Assembly: GCA_007922225.1 (NCBI GenBank)
Contig: ML679956.1
Coordinates: forward strand, 13,489,049-13,553,048
Source of the DNA: Emydura subglobosa
Taxonomy: Eukaryota; Chordata; Testudines; Chelidae
Direction: 5' to 3'
DNA length: 64,000 nt
The notes under the pieces are model-generated. The model had not been told where the DNA came from and searched no databases. It saw only the letters and a program-made list of their open reading frames with translations. The translations under genes and the position numbers were made by a program. Below are positions 34,494-46,774 of the stretch, in pieces; position 1 is the first letter of the stretch, and the number at the start of each line of letters is the position of its first letter.

Positions 34494-34840
34494 TTATAAC
34501 TTTAAACTGAACATGTAAGAGCCAGCTAGATTCATGAGTACTGGAGGTACAGAGTTAAAATGCAAGCCCTGAAAAAGCAGTGAAGCTGTGTGATGCTGCA
34601 CAGATTGCAGTTCAGGCAGAGTACATGCAGAAAGATCAGCAAGAAGGCCATTACAATAATCAAGCCTGGAAATAACCAAGAGATGCACTAGAGTTTTAGC
34701 AGCAGCAGTTGTTAAATAAGCATGGATTTTAGAGATATTCAATAAATGAAATCGACATGTCTTCTCAACAGAATAAATATATGAGTGGAAAGACAAGTCA
34801 CAGCCAAAGATTACACCAGAGTGCTATAAAACAGGGATGC
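34494..34840 (-). pseudogene. L2-like LINE reverse-transcriptase C-terminal fragment
   Basis: The minus-strand translation reads GVIFGCDLSFHSYIYSVEK, then HLLNISKIHAYLTTAAAKTL, LVHLLVISRLDYCNGLLADL and LPELQSVQHHTASLLF. The core LVH...VISRLDYCNxLLA...LQxVQ is the diagnostic block downstream of the polymerase domain in L2-clade LINEs. About 110 residues survive with the frame nearly open; nothing else of the element is recognisable. It is an isolated old fragment. Confidence 0.75.
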
Positions 34841-37800
34841 CAATGAGATGAGATTAGTTTATTTCAAAATAGAAATTTGATTGCAAGGTCCAAAAGATAA
34901 AGGGGCAGATCATCAGTTGGTGTAAATCAGCTGCACACATCAGTGAGGTCTCAAGCCAAGTCACTAGCAAGGACCAAGCCAATCCTACACCTTTGTGCTG
35001 CTGTCCAGGAGAGTGAGCGAAGCGGAAGCCAGTTTGCATAAGGCAGCTGGAGTAGCAGAAGACTCAGGATTGTTCTCTATAAAGACGTTAATGAAAAAAA
35101 AAATCTTCAGTGTGAATGAAAAATAAATAGATTTAAATTCATTAGACAGACACTCATCATCAGATTTAAACAATTTTGAGATGCAGCGAAACTGGGACAT
35201 AACTTGGCACGAGTGTATAGAAAAGCGGCTATAATTGCATAGTAATTAGTTTTCATAATATATTTTACTCCTCTTTAACATGTCAGGATTAGGATTGTAT
35301 GCTCCATACTTAATAATGAATATAATACTCTATGTTATAGGAATTATTGTCAAGGTATCCTTCTTTTAGACTATTAGTTACCAGAGTATATGAATTCCCT
35401 TTAAGGTAATTTTGACATAAGCATTTGTACTTTAATGCATGTGTGATTGTTTGTTTACTCTGTAGACATATACAGTGTGTAGAGGGACTGACTGGTGAGT
35501 GACAGTAGAAGTGAAGTTATTTCATACAGTTTACTTTCACTCTATTAGGACAATGTTTGCTTTATCATCAAATCACTGATGCATCCGTCAGGCAGCCAGA
35601 AGACACAAAGGTCACAGATTTTTATGACGACACTAGTGAAGACATGGTTCTGCATCAAAATCATGTAGAGTCTTCCTCTTCCCGAGGCTCCATCAGAGGC
35701 TGTGCCGCTGCTTAAACCTGCCATTGCTAAGTGTCATCACTAGCAAAGATGGTATAAAGATCTTTGCATTTTTGCAAGAGTCAGACTATAGCTCTAATTG
35801 GAATGGATATTGATTTTTTCAGACCATCTTCTGTGGAATTGAACAGGACAGTTCTGATATTTTCCTGGATCATCAGGACTGCCAAGATGCAAGAAGTGAG
35901 ATTTCCTTTTTTGTCTTCACCTTAGGCTTTCCTCTTGGAGTAGGGAGAAAAACACATTCACGTTGCACACCTTGGTGAATACTACACTGTCTGAGAAGTG
36001 ATACAGGGTTTTACAAGCCTCTATACACAAATATATCTGCCGTTAACCACAAAAAAGTAAAACTTAATGTAACATCATGACAGACGCTGCCCATTGAAGC
36101 ATTATGAGATTGTTTTAAAGGTTTTCTTTCCTGACATAATGAATAAATTCTAACCAATTGTCAGTACATACCATTCAGCATCCTTTACTTTAAAAGGAAC
36201 ACATGACCCAGACTTCCAGGAGAACCAGAGACACTGTCAGTCCTTTACAGACCCCATCAAAGATGTTTTTGGACTTGAAGCAGCAGCGTTTGAGACTCAA
36301 AAGACCAGAGCCTCAACTTGTGTAATTTGGTGTAACTCCACTGAAGGCAGTTGAGAATCTGGACCTTATATTTCTGTAGCAATCATGATAAACAATAAGT
36401 GTTATAAAGAACAATTCACTAATGTACCTATTACAGTTTTTAAATACAGTGATGAATGAAGAGGATTGAGGGGAGGAGGATGAAAACCACTCAAACCTTT
36501 ACTAAAATTTAAACCAAATTAAAAGCAAAATCTTTTTTGGAGGCTTCAAGCAGCTTAGCTAACTTTTTTTCACCATTTGTTTTTTTGTTTTTTGTTTTTG
36601 TTTCCTGCACCACTGCAGTTCTAGAACCAAGAAATCTTATGAAAATAATTTATCCATGATATTTGGATATTACTCTACCATTCTGTGGTCTAGCATTTCA
36701 CAGTCTGGCTCCATAATGAGCATATCTGACATGAAACTGAAAACACTATTGACCAGCAGAACAAACTAATGATTTGCACACTTAGCCTGCTATTTTCTGA
36801 AATTCCTCATTTGGCTCCATATAACCAATTGTATTCCAGACTCCACTATCAGGAGAACATGCACGGTGAATTCTGCATTGGTTGTCCATAAAAGTAAAAC
36901 TGTTGCTCCATGGTTTATAGATGGAGATTGAGGTGCAAGGTTATTTTTTCATGTTCAGTTTCACTTGGAATATTATCAGTCTGTCAACGTAACCAAGATT
37001 TCACAGAGCTTATCAGAGGACTGTCTTTTAGGGAGAGACACACAATATACACAAACACTCTTAATTGTTTTAAACAAAAGTATTTCGTCTACCAAAAAAT
37101 TCCTACAGCAATCTTATTTTCTTATTTGATAGCCAAATTTGACAACCAGGTTGCCTTGAATCTTCCACCTTAAAAAAAGTTTCTCTATTTTGATAGAGAT
37201 TAACAAAATTGGGAACCATATATCCATGTCCTCCCCACCCTCAAATTTGGGGGATTGGGATTCCCTTGGCTCAGATATTATGGTGAGGGATAATCTTATG
37301 AAAGGATGGATGGTTGGTTGGATGGGACCAAGAGCTGCACCAAAACCTGATTGAAGAGATCCTGCAAAACCAAAATCTCTACCATTTCTAATTATTAAAT
37401 TATTCTGGAAGGGATATGGAGGTCAGAGTGTAGCTACGAATTTCTACAAATAGAGGACAATCTGTTGTTCTCCACCTGAAAAACATCCATAATCTCCCAG
37501 TGTAGACATGCATCATGCAAAATGGCTCAAATTCAACCCTGACGTAATGAGTCATAGCTCCATTGAAGTTAATGGAGTTGCAGCCGTTTTACAAAAGGTG
37601 TGGATTTGGCTCACTGATTTCAATGGAATTTGCATATGTTTATGCCAACATTGAGTTAGATACAGAGCTCTAGCAAAGTTTCAGCAAAAAGCCAGATGAG
37701 GAGGCGGGAAACGCCATTGCCAGTTGCTACAAGAAACATTGCTCCCAGAAAATTAAAAACAAAAACAAACACTGAACACAGCATATGCTTTTCTATGCCC

Positions 37801-38269
37801 AGGGGGAAATGGGGATTGTGCTTGATGTGACAAAGTAAAGAGCTGACTGTTCCATTCTCCTCTCTGGCATGCTTTGTTTTTCAGAAAGCCCTTCCATTTC
37901 TAAGTGCGCTGAATAAAAGGGCTTCCCCCATTCCGTTTTACACACATTGCTGTACCTTGAAACCAGTGCCATGGCCTGCATCTTTGTTTGGATATGCACT
38001 GTACAGTACCTGTGTCATTAGCCATCATTATCACCAGGATTTGAGATTGTCAGTACTTGTCATCCTAGTTCTTGTTTCAGAGGCTTTCCAGAAATGTATT
38101 TGATGCCTAATAGCACTCTGTCAGTTCTCATCTTTGTGATTTAAGTATATCAAAAAATTCTATACAGTACTTGATGAATTATGTACACATGCTTTATATG
38201 GCTCAAAGAAGGAAATCTTCAAGCCAGTATATGAAATCTTCTCATACATGTGCAAAGAGGTTGAACAGA
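34841..38269. other. No gene; small foldback at 37,524-37,612
   Basis: Unassigned AT-rich DNA. A weak retroposon/foldback trace lies at 36.32-36.37 kb (GGTGTAACTCCACTGAAGGC). The palindrome at 37,524-37,612 has arms GGCTCAAATTCAACCCTG and GGTGTGGATTTGGCTC around CATTGAAGTTAATGG. No host exon is seen. Confidence 0.4.
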
Positions 38270-38515
38270 ATTTGGCCAAAGTACAGGACTGGGAATAAAA
38301 AGATATGGGTTCCAGTCTGGATCTGAACTATGGCTCACATGGACCTTCAATACCTCTCTGTACTTCAGTTTCACCCTCTATATATGGCAGTTGTGACACT
38401 ACCTCTGAGGATTATTGTGTGGCTTTGGGAAAATTCTGAGATCCTGGGATGAAAATTGTCAGATAAGTGCAAAGTTGGTGTTGTCTCATTATTATTTATT
38501 AATAATAATTAACAT
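38270..38515 (+). mobile_element. MIR/CORE-SINE copy
   Basis: In order: ACAGGACTGGGAATAAAAAG, then GGGTTCCAGTCTGGATCTGA, CTCTGTACTTCAGTTTCACC, ACCTCTGAGGATTATTGTGT, and an (ATT)-type tail at 38.49-38.52 kb. This is the MIR/CORE-SINE order on the plus strand: variable region, core, then L2-like tail. It is degraded and non-coding. Confidence 0.65.
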
Positions 38516-39924
38516 AACCATTTATTTAACTGTGTGATACCTTCTTATATGTAAAGGGAAGGAGCCTAACAGCTTTCACTATGATCTGTTCTCCCTAATC
38601 TTTAAATACCTCAGTCAAAGCCTCTCTAACACAGGCCTGCTTTTGACACCCATATTAACTATTGTAATATATCATAAGAGAGAGGCCACAAGGGAAAGCA
38701 CCAGTTATGCCATCATGTTCTCTACCCCAGTAAATCCTGTCTGGGATGTACCAGGATATGGAACTTGGAACCAGATCCAGCCAATTATGTCGAGCTCACC
38801 TGATAAATTAATTTTGTTTCAGGTTATTTCCTGTTTGCTTGCAATGTTGGTTTAATGTGGAGTCTTTTGCTCTATTTATCATTATTGAGGGGGCTTGGTT
38901 TGCTTATTGTTTTATTCAGTATTAAACAGATCTTTCCCCCTTCCCTTCCTACAGCAAATCTGGCACTATATTGTTGGTGGCAGGTCCTTCTCAAGTGAGT
39001 TTATCCTAGGAGATTACAGTACAGAAATTGTCCGAGACAATTGTATGCTGCCTTTCGTAACCCAAAATTGACAGATACTGCTATGGAAGTGGTTTCTGGA
39101 ATTGGCATTGAAGTTTAAAAGTTTGGACATAAGAGTTCTGGCGATGAATCCTTAGCCCCATAGCTAGCTCTATGTCATGCATGTGGAAAGAGGGGAAGTG
39201 GAGTGCATGGAGGTCTGCCGCCAGCTCAACAACTGGCTGCAGCCAGAACAACTTAGAGCGGCTCTGAGGCTCATTTGGCTGTTTACAGACAGATTCTGGT
39301 TCTTTTGTATGTTGCCTGAATGGTACTGCAAGAATGCTCTCTCTCTCTCTCTCTCTCTTTCTCCATAAACAGTGGCACAAAGGGGCTGGATCACAAAATC
39401 TGTTCCTCGATGCTTTGTGCTAACCTGAGTGTAAAGATAATTTTTTAATTTCTCCATATTGTATGTCCTGATTTTGTGTTTAATTAATCCTTTTTGGTGT
39501 TTCATTGTAACAGGTCTCCCTGACAAAGCCTCAGATGGTTTTGTACTAATGACATAGAAAAGCAGTCTTCTCTGTACATTGTTGGGTAGCAAAGGGCTGC
39601 GCAACAGGAGAGTTATGTATTCCTCTTTCATGCACAAATCTTGGAGCATAGCTCAAGCAGTCGTGCAGGGTTGGAGGTATGTCTGAAATCTATTTCTCAG
39701 ACTGTGGAGAGACCACAAAATCACTTGTGTTCCAGCCAGAGTTGGTATACTGGCCACAGTGTCTATATTCCTCCCTTATCATCCCCACATGCGCATTATA
39801 TTTCTGATGGCCTCCCGAGCCAATATCTGAATGCTTTCATGCTATTATTTATGTTGTTTTATCAGGTGGGAGGAAGTAAGAGTTCTTCAGCTGTGTTTTG
39901 TATGTTCTATAATAAGGAAAGCTG
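38516..39924. other. No gene; (CT)11 at 39,337-39,358
   Basis: The 159-codon minus-strand frame at 39.17-39.65 kb spans the CT microsatellite and shows no domain, so I do not call it a gene. The rest is unassigned. Confidence 0.45.
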
Positions 39925-40325
39925 AGCAGAAAATGGTTTTCAAATTCTTTGAGATTTTGAAAATGTTTCCTATCCCAGATCAGGACAAAAAGTCAAAATT
40001 GTGAAAATTTTCACAAATTGAGAATCTGAAAAACATTTCAGTTTGGGTCAATTAAAACATTTTGTTTAGATTTCAACCTTTTTATGTATTTATTTTTACT
40101 ACAATTATCTTAAATTTCAAAATGAAAAGTCGTGTACTGAAAAAAACAGAATCTTTTGCTTCAAAATTGTCAAAAAGCTCTGTTTTTATCATTTTCAAAC
40201 CTTTACTTAGCAAAATTTCTGGAAACGAGAAATTCATCAAAATAAACTCTTTTGAGTGAACAGTTTTAGTTTCAACAAATCAACATTTTCTAACTAAAAA
40301 ACATTTCATTGAAAAATTCCCAAGC
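39925..40325. repeat. AT-rich interspersed repeat with TTTTCA/TGAAAA words
   Basis: Dense alternating GAAAATTTTC and TTTCAAAAT words throughout, ending TTTCATTGAAAAATTCCC. The same words occur in reverse order at 53,640-53,835, so this is probably one foldback family. There is no coding content; the 65-codon frame here follows from the composition. Confidence 0.45.
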
Positions 40326-40552
40326 AGTTCTTCTGTGTATTTTTTTAGCTGCCCCATTACAATAAACTGTGCATTTGCTGACAATATAATTGTTTAACTG
40401 CTGAAAAATTATTAACTTATGAATTAAAAAAAGGAATTGTGCACCTATTTCCTAGCCCTAAAATTACAAGTCAGGAAAGAGAATATAACACAAGGTAACC
40501 ACTGTGTTTTCATCAGTAACCACTGATCTTCTTGTTTGTTTGTTTTTATTTA

Positions 40553-40640
40553 GGGCCAGATTCTACACCCTTACTCACTTATCCGTTAAATCAATAGCAC
40601 TATTTATGGAGTAAGATATCTACACCTATTATTTATTCAC
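40553..40640. repeat. One arm of the GGCCAGATTCT...TTACTCA foldback family
   Basis: AGGGCCAGATTCTACACCCT followed by TTACTCACTTAT and then GGAGTAAGATATCTACACC. Compare with 25,050-25,172. The right arm is incomplete. Confidence 0.4.
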
Positions 40641-40816
40641 TACCATCAGTGTGCCTGGCACGTTATAGACAAATAATTGGCAGGGCCCTGTTTCTAGAAT
40701 CCTGCTGTCCAATTAAGACATAACACAGCAAGCGGGGGGAGGTGAGGAGGTCAGGGGGAAATGAGGGTTCACAGCCGTGAACGATTGGGAGTTGCTTCTT
40801 AGTACATATGCATTTT

Positions 40817-40899
40817 GGGCCAGACCCTCATTTGGTGTAACTCAGTGTAGTTCCATTGAGTTCAATGGAGCGATACCAAACCAGCAGAGATTCTGGCCC
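40817..40899. repeat. Small foldback repeat (GGGCCAGA...TCTGGCCC arms)
   Basis: GGGCCAGACCCTCATTTGGT at the left and CAGAGATTCTGGCCC at the right are inverted, with the centre TTCCATTGAGTTCAATGGAG itself nearly palindromic. A typical short sauropsid foldback; non-coding. Confidence 0.65.
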
Positions 40900-42594
40900 C
40901 TTGTTTCTTCCTCTTTGGATCATTTTAAAAATTAATTTACTATATTAAAATGAAAATGTGATGTTACAGTTAAATGGCTACAGAGACCATTTCTCTCTCC
41001 CCCTCTCCAGCAATATAAATAAACAGACAATTCTGAAGCCATTGGTTAGAGAGAAACACATGAAAATAAGTAAATGCTTTGTTGTAAATACATTTTCCTT
41101 TATTCAACAGATAGAAATTTCACCTAACCTATAATACAGCAAAATAGATAATCCCCCTCTACACTGTATTTCACAATTACCTAGTCTCGGACAGATTAGC
41201 ACAAATTAAATTTTGTGCTTAATATGTCTGAGTTTTGAACGCTCCAGTAAGTTTCCCTAAATTCAAATAATTGCTATAAAATATTTTAGGCTAATTGCAC
41301 AATGTGTGAATGTAGCAAAAATATCATTACAACCACTTTTACTGAATATCTAGCACTATGTAATATACAGCAATCCTATGGTATATTTTTTGTCAATGGC
41401 TGGAATGGACATCTGACCAGGTCAATACGTATGTACATTTCCTATGTGAGGGTATGATCATTAAAATGAAGGTAATATGAACAAAAAGAGGTTTTAATGT
41501 TTTAAAAAGCAGGAGGGAGACTCATAAATCCATTAATTTTTCGACGAGTCTGAATCCATTGGAGCCAGTCTTTCTTCCTAATAAATTTAGTTGTCAGACT
41601 TAGAGTCATTTACTGCCTGATGATGATAGTGTTATACCACTACCCAGGTTAGACTATTTGTCTTAGTATTTTCTTTAGAAGTCTCTAAATGGATTGCAAA
41701 ATATAATGTACGCTTTGAGCAACAGACCCTACACCAACCAAACCATTCAGTGATTTTTTACCCCGTTATAGAACTTTTCTATGGCTAAAAATAAATTTAA
41801 AATAAAATAATAATAATAATAATAAATGGCCTCGGACATAGTTCTACCATCTATAAAGTATTCTGGAATTAGTATTATGACATTTGAAATCAGATAGGAT
41901 AATTAATTATGGAGCCATCTCCGGCCAAAATACTACAGCTTGAGGTAGGTGGCTACTCAGCTGTAGAGCTATTTGTCAGGTAGAGAGTCCAGTGACCTTC
42001 TTGGTAAGTATATCAGTTTTCCTGAGCAAAGCGGAACATGGAGACATCACTTTGTAAAGTTAGCAGTAATTCTGGTCCTTACATTCATTGTCTATAATTC
42101 TGTGTCATGGTTGTGTCTTTTTCATGACCTTAATTTAAAATCTAAATTAGGTGGCTCAGGAACTCTTGTCCTATTTGATTATATATTAAATTTTCTTTGG
42201 AAATACTTTTTCAAAATGTTCCCCTGCAATTTGTGTTTACTATTTCTGAGATCACTGCAAGAATGCGGGATGGATGAGGTTTCACACTCAATCCAAATGA
42301 AATCAGTTTGGAAGAGGTGCAAGGATCACAGCAACCCTTTTGACATCAACCCATGCCATTTGTTGTTTGGCTTTGCAATCTAGGGATCTGGTTTGTTTCC
42401 CAGATGCAACAACTAGGTGGTCAACAGGCAGCAACAGTCAGAACAGCTCTCTTTTTCTTTCCAATTTGCAGGTAGCCAGGAGGTTGTGACCATTTCTTTT
42501 GGATATGGAGCTTGCTGCCATCACACACACCTTGTCATCCATGCCATTGTCACTGATGTAATGTACTTTGCATAAGGCTACATCTTAAAATCCA
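40900..42594. other. No gene recognised
   Basis: Includes an (AAT)n run at about 41.80-41.82 kb. A 136-codon plus-strand frame at 41.97-42.38 kb has hydrophobic stretches but no family I recognise and no splice or promoter context. I do not call it a gene. Confidence 0.4.
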
Positions 42595-42930
42595 TTTGGA
42601 TTCTGAAGCTGGTGCAAAAGGCGATAGTCTATGTGTTATGCAGTGTGTCTTGCTGCAATCTGCATTACACCACTGCTCTATGTTTTGCATTGGCTGCCTA
42701 TTTGTTTCTGTGTAGCTTTTAAGTTGTAAACTTTGACCTTAAGAGCCCTGGGTGCCCTGGGATTGACTTGTCTCAGAGACCACCTCTCTCTCCATGGCAT
42801 TCTGCACTCACTGGAGGTGCCTGTGCCAGCGCTGCCCATGGTACAAAAGTAAAGGGGTATTCTCTGTGACAGTCCCTCAACTTTGGAACTCATTCCACCA
42901 TTTGGTCTGAAATAACCTAAATCATCTTGC
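42595..42930 (+). pseudogene. L2-like LINE C-terminal fragment
   Basis: The plus-strand translation has KLVQKAIVYVLCSVSCC, then TTALCFALAA (the position of the L2 block ALHWLPV), followed after stops and frame changes by LRALGALGLTCLRDHLSLH and LPMVQK. The order LQxVQ, then alhwLP, then the conserved LRAL...L..CLRDHL matches the L2 C-terminus. It is heavily decayed. It continues, on the other strand, the region represented at 34,494-34,840, but belongs to a separate insertion. Confidence 0.5.
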
Positions 42931-43201
42931 TTATAAGGTATCCCTTGTCCTTTGTTGCTCTTTGTTCTGTGGCAAGGGGGGGAATTATGGGACTGGGTAA
43001 TAGTAGAATTCTGGCAAGGAAGCTTAAATGCTTATGGTTTCTTTGTGTTGTCAAGTTATTTTGTTTCAGCAGTGATTCAGAGTTGCATAAGAGTATATTT
43101 GGGGGCAGAAGGGAATTGTCAAGGGTGTCCAGGGCCATGTATGGGTGCGTGCTTTCTTTAGAAATGGAAATAAATTAATTAAAATTAAACGTAAATAATA
43201 A

Positions 43202-43590
43202 ACAGTATTTATTTATATTACAGTCACGCTAAGCAGCTCCAATTCAGGTTATGGCCCCAGTGTGCTAGGCACTGTATAAACGCATAGCTAGAAATTGTAG
43301 CTTCCGGGCCAAGGGCTGCCTTTTTGTCCTGTGTTGGTAAAGCACATGCCACAATGGGATCCTGATCCAGGGCGGGGGCTCCTCAGAGCTACAATAATAC
43401 AAATAATATGAAGAGACAACAGACAGGAGTAGGAAGCATTATGGTCATCCCTACTTAACAGGTAGAGGCACAGAGAGATTAAGTGACTTGGCCAGGGTCA
43501 CAGAAGAGCTCTGTGGCAGGACTAGAAATTGAATCCAGGTTCCAGTATCTCTCTTTAATGCCTTAACCACAGGATCATTCTTCCTCCCTA
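43202..43590 (-). mobile_element. MIR-like SINE with LINE-type tail
   Basis: On the plus strand the complement of the SINE core is seen: GAGGCACAGAGAGATTAAGT, GGTCACAGAAGAGCTCTGTGG and ATTGAATCCAGGTTCCAG (about 43.43-43.56 kb). The left part contains the complement of the tail AGCTCTGAGGAGCCCC, TGGATCAGGATCCCATTGTG and GCCTAGCACACTGGGGCC. Two retroposons end to end are possible. Confidence 0.6.
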
Positions 43591-45404
43591 ATAAATAATG
43601 TTTCTCTTGCAACCTCTGGTAGCAGAACTTTGAGTCAGCTCCTGCAAACCCTTACTACTGTAAGAAATCCTCTTTAATGCATGAGCCTCGGCGTTGGCAA
43701 GAAGGACAAATCGCATGAGTAAGAGTTTGTAGAATGAAGCCCTTTGTGCCCTTCAATTTACCTTATTGGTGTATGGCAGTATTTTTCTTCATTCTCTCTT
43801 AGCCCTGCTGGTACAATGTGATCTTCAAGTTGTAATTTATTGTATACCGCCTGCTTGTTTACTAAGCCTCCTTCTCTAAATCTAAATAAATGCACCATAT
43901 TAATTTGGCTACTTTCATTGACTTTTCACAAAATGGAGCAGGACTGACTGTATAGTCTCATTTCCCTCACAGACACCTTAGAGTAGCTCTAACTCAAATG
44001 ACCTCAACACACAGGCTGTTCTGTTTCATCCATTCTTCTGAAGATAGGCTAATACTTCTTATCTTACATTCTGGGCCTCTGCAGCCTTTATCTGTTATGA
44101 CTCAACACTTTGGATTATTCTTTTATGAGGGATGGAACAGGTCAATTCTCTCTCATTGTTGAAATCTGCATTCCAAAGAGATCTGCACATGGGAATATTG
44201 TTTGAGCTCAGATCAAATGATTGTAACGTGTCCTTTCATAGGGGTTATTTGATTTCTGATGTTTTTTCTTTATATTGAATTAATGCAGTTCTATAAAACA
44301 TTCTTTCATGATATCATATGAATTGCTCTGTCTTCTTGGACTGATCACAAAATCAGCTATTAGCAATAACTTCATCTTATCTGAGAAGCATCTTTTTTGA
44401 AGTCTTCTGATGATTGCTAAATAATCACATGACCCCACTGACTGCTTCCTGCGCAGGGGTGCATGTACTAGCGTGTACATCTTCTGCACACACACACTCA
44501 CACAGACACTCCTGTCGTCTTATGCACACAGACAAGCCACTTGGAGACTCTGCTTGTAAACACCACTTGTGATTTATTTGCAGGATTTCTCCACCACCTT
44601 TACAGCATATATCATCCTCAACCCTCTAGGTCAAGGATAGAAGAGATCACCCTCTGAGATCACTCTTGGGACTGCCTCTGAGAGCCTGCCTCTCTCGCCT
44701 TCTTCCTCTTTGGAACTTCCTTCCAGTGCCTTTACTCCTTTCTGGGCTAATTAGCCTAGTAGCTCTTTTCAGCCTGTCCCCAGTCTATCAACGAGGCACA
44801 GCTATCATCGTCAGGTTTGCTCCCAGAGACTAGCTAGAGTTGCATTGACCAGAATGCTGGCTCAGCTGCTGTTGCCCAGCACTCTGTCACAGTGCATGTG
44901 GAGAAGACAGCTCCAGAAGCCCAGCCACCTTTAAATCCTCCTGCACAAGAGCCCAGCCATAGCTCTTACACTCACCTGAGCACAAAGACTGTGTGAGCCT
45001 AGGTCCACTAGTGATACTAACCATTGCAAGAGAAACCATCATGGCCCTGCACTCCCCAGTGGAGTGCGCTGACTGCAGAGGAGAGCACCTGATGCACCCT
45101 TTTAATGGATCAATCAGTGATCAGGCTCCCCGCCCCCACCCCTGTGAACCAAGATACTGCAGGAGGGATTCAGTGCCTTCTGGAACACCTGCCTTAAGGA
45201 GCCTGTGCTTCAATTCATGCTTATAAAGTAAAATTGAGCCACAACTAGTGATCATTATAAATATGTTTTAATTTTTGCTAGCATACCTCTTCACAAAGGT
45301 TAAGGACAATAGAAACTATGTCTCTCCATGTTATCCATATTGATTCAATACTATTTCTGTGGCTTTTCCAGTTTACTCCTAAGAGAGGACAACATAGAAC
45401 TTAG
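43591..45404. other. No gene recognised
   Basis: Unassigned. A C/T-rich stretch at 44.5-45.0 kb following a short (CA)n-like run near 44.49 kb has the texture of another repeat, but I could not find its ends. Confidence 0.4.
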
Positions 45405-45528
45405 AGTCATCGCCGGCCATAGAAGGGACCATCTGGTCTGGCCTCCTGTATATCACAGGCCCTCATACCACCCAACACCCATGCACCAAGCACTACAGCC
45501 AAAATTAGACCAAAGTTTTAGAGCCTTC

Positions 45529-46226
45529 TGTGTCAGCAACTGAGATGTGGATGCCTAATGGTTGGAGCAGGCATCAGGCCTAGTGGTTGGAGCAGCCATC
45601 ACTAGCCAGGGGTCAGAGCCAGAGTCAGATGCCAGAGCCAAGGGTCAGAGCTGGAGTCAAGAGCTAGGAATTGGAGCCAACGGTCAGAAGCAGGTTAGCT
45701 GGAGTGAGGCAAAACAGAGGCAGAGTTCGGTCCAAGGCAGGGGTAGGGCTGGGAACAAATACGTGCACAAGTTGTTGCAGCTGTGGGTGAATGCTTTGAG
45801 CAGCTGGCAAACTGTTGTTGCTGCTGCTGGACTTTAGAGCAAACCTGCTTCCTCAGTGAGTCAGACAGGGCGTTCCATGAGGTGCAGCTGGGCCACTCGT
45901 GTGTTCCCAGAATTCCAGACATTCTACAACTTCTGGGAATGGTGTAGGCCTGCCCAGCCAGTGTGATGGTGCATGCAAGGTCAGGCTGGCAGGGGTGGAT
46001 TGGTGCACTCTGCAAAATGGCATCCCTCATCCATGACTCTGGACAAAACCACATCCAATTTTGTCTCAGTACCGGCCAGGGGACCAATATTTTAAAACAG
46101 GACTGTCCATCTTAAAACCAGTCAAACAGCCTGCTTAGGCAGGTGGTCTTGTCTGATGCTGCCGAGCTGTGCTCATTAAGCTGTCAAGAGCGGAGCAGCT
46201 GCAGATGCAGGGCCTTATTTGTGACA
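45529..46226. mobile_element. Unclassified 698-bp insert in the CR1 tail
   Basis: It starts TGTGTCAGCAAC and ends TTTGTGACA, with TTC on both sides (45,526-45,528 and 46,227-46,229). The CR1 tail reads on across it (GTTTTAGAGCC...GGAAGATTAGACTGTC). Its left third is built from imperfect tandem copies of GGTCAGAGCCAGAGTCAGA-like units. TG...CA ends suggest an LTR, but a 3-base duplication would be short. It has no coding capacity. Confidence 0.45.
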
Positions 46227-46774
46227 TTCGGAAGATTAGACTGTCATGTGCCCCAGGGAGAGACTAGGAGGGACTGAGATGCATCAATGCCAGAGGCCCA
46301 TGAAATGGAAGGGAAATAATTAAGTAAGATATACCCAGATAATCCTGGCAAGTGACCCGCACCCACACACTGCAGAGGAAGGCAGAAAACCCCAAGGTCA
46401 CTGCAAATCTGACCTGGGGAAAATTCCTTCCTGACTCCAGATCAGTTAGACCCTGAGCACGTGATCAAGAACCAGCCAGCTAAGGACCTGAGAGAAAGAA
46501 TGCTCAGTGCCATCTCAGAGCCCTGGCCCACCCTGTTCAATGTCCCATCTCCAGTCAGGGCCATCTCTGATATTTCAGAGGAAGGAGACCAAAAAAACCA
46601 GAATATGTTGCAGAGGGAGGGGGGATGTGGACATCCCTTTCTGACTCTGAAGGTGGCCAGCTGAAGTCCTGAAGCATGAGCTTTTAGGAACATAAGACAC
46701 AAACTGGAAGTGAGCCCCAAGGATACTAAGCTCTGACCCCTACCATCACAAGCAACCCTGTCCTAAAGTCACAC

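Noticed and set aside
39170..39649. 159-codon minus-strand frame
   Set aside because: It runs through a (CT)n microsatellite, giving an artificial Arg/Glu run, with no domain.
41973..42383. 136-codon plus-strand frame with hydrophobic stretches
   Set aside because: No recognised family and no splice or promoter context; hydrophobicity is expected from T-rich DNA.
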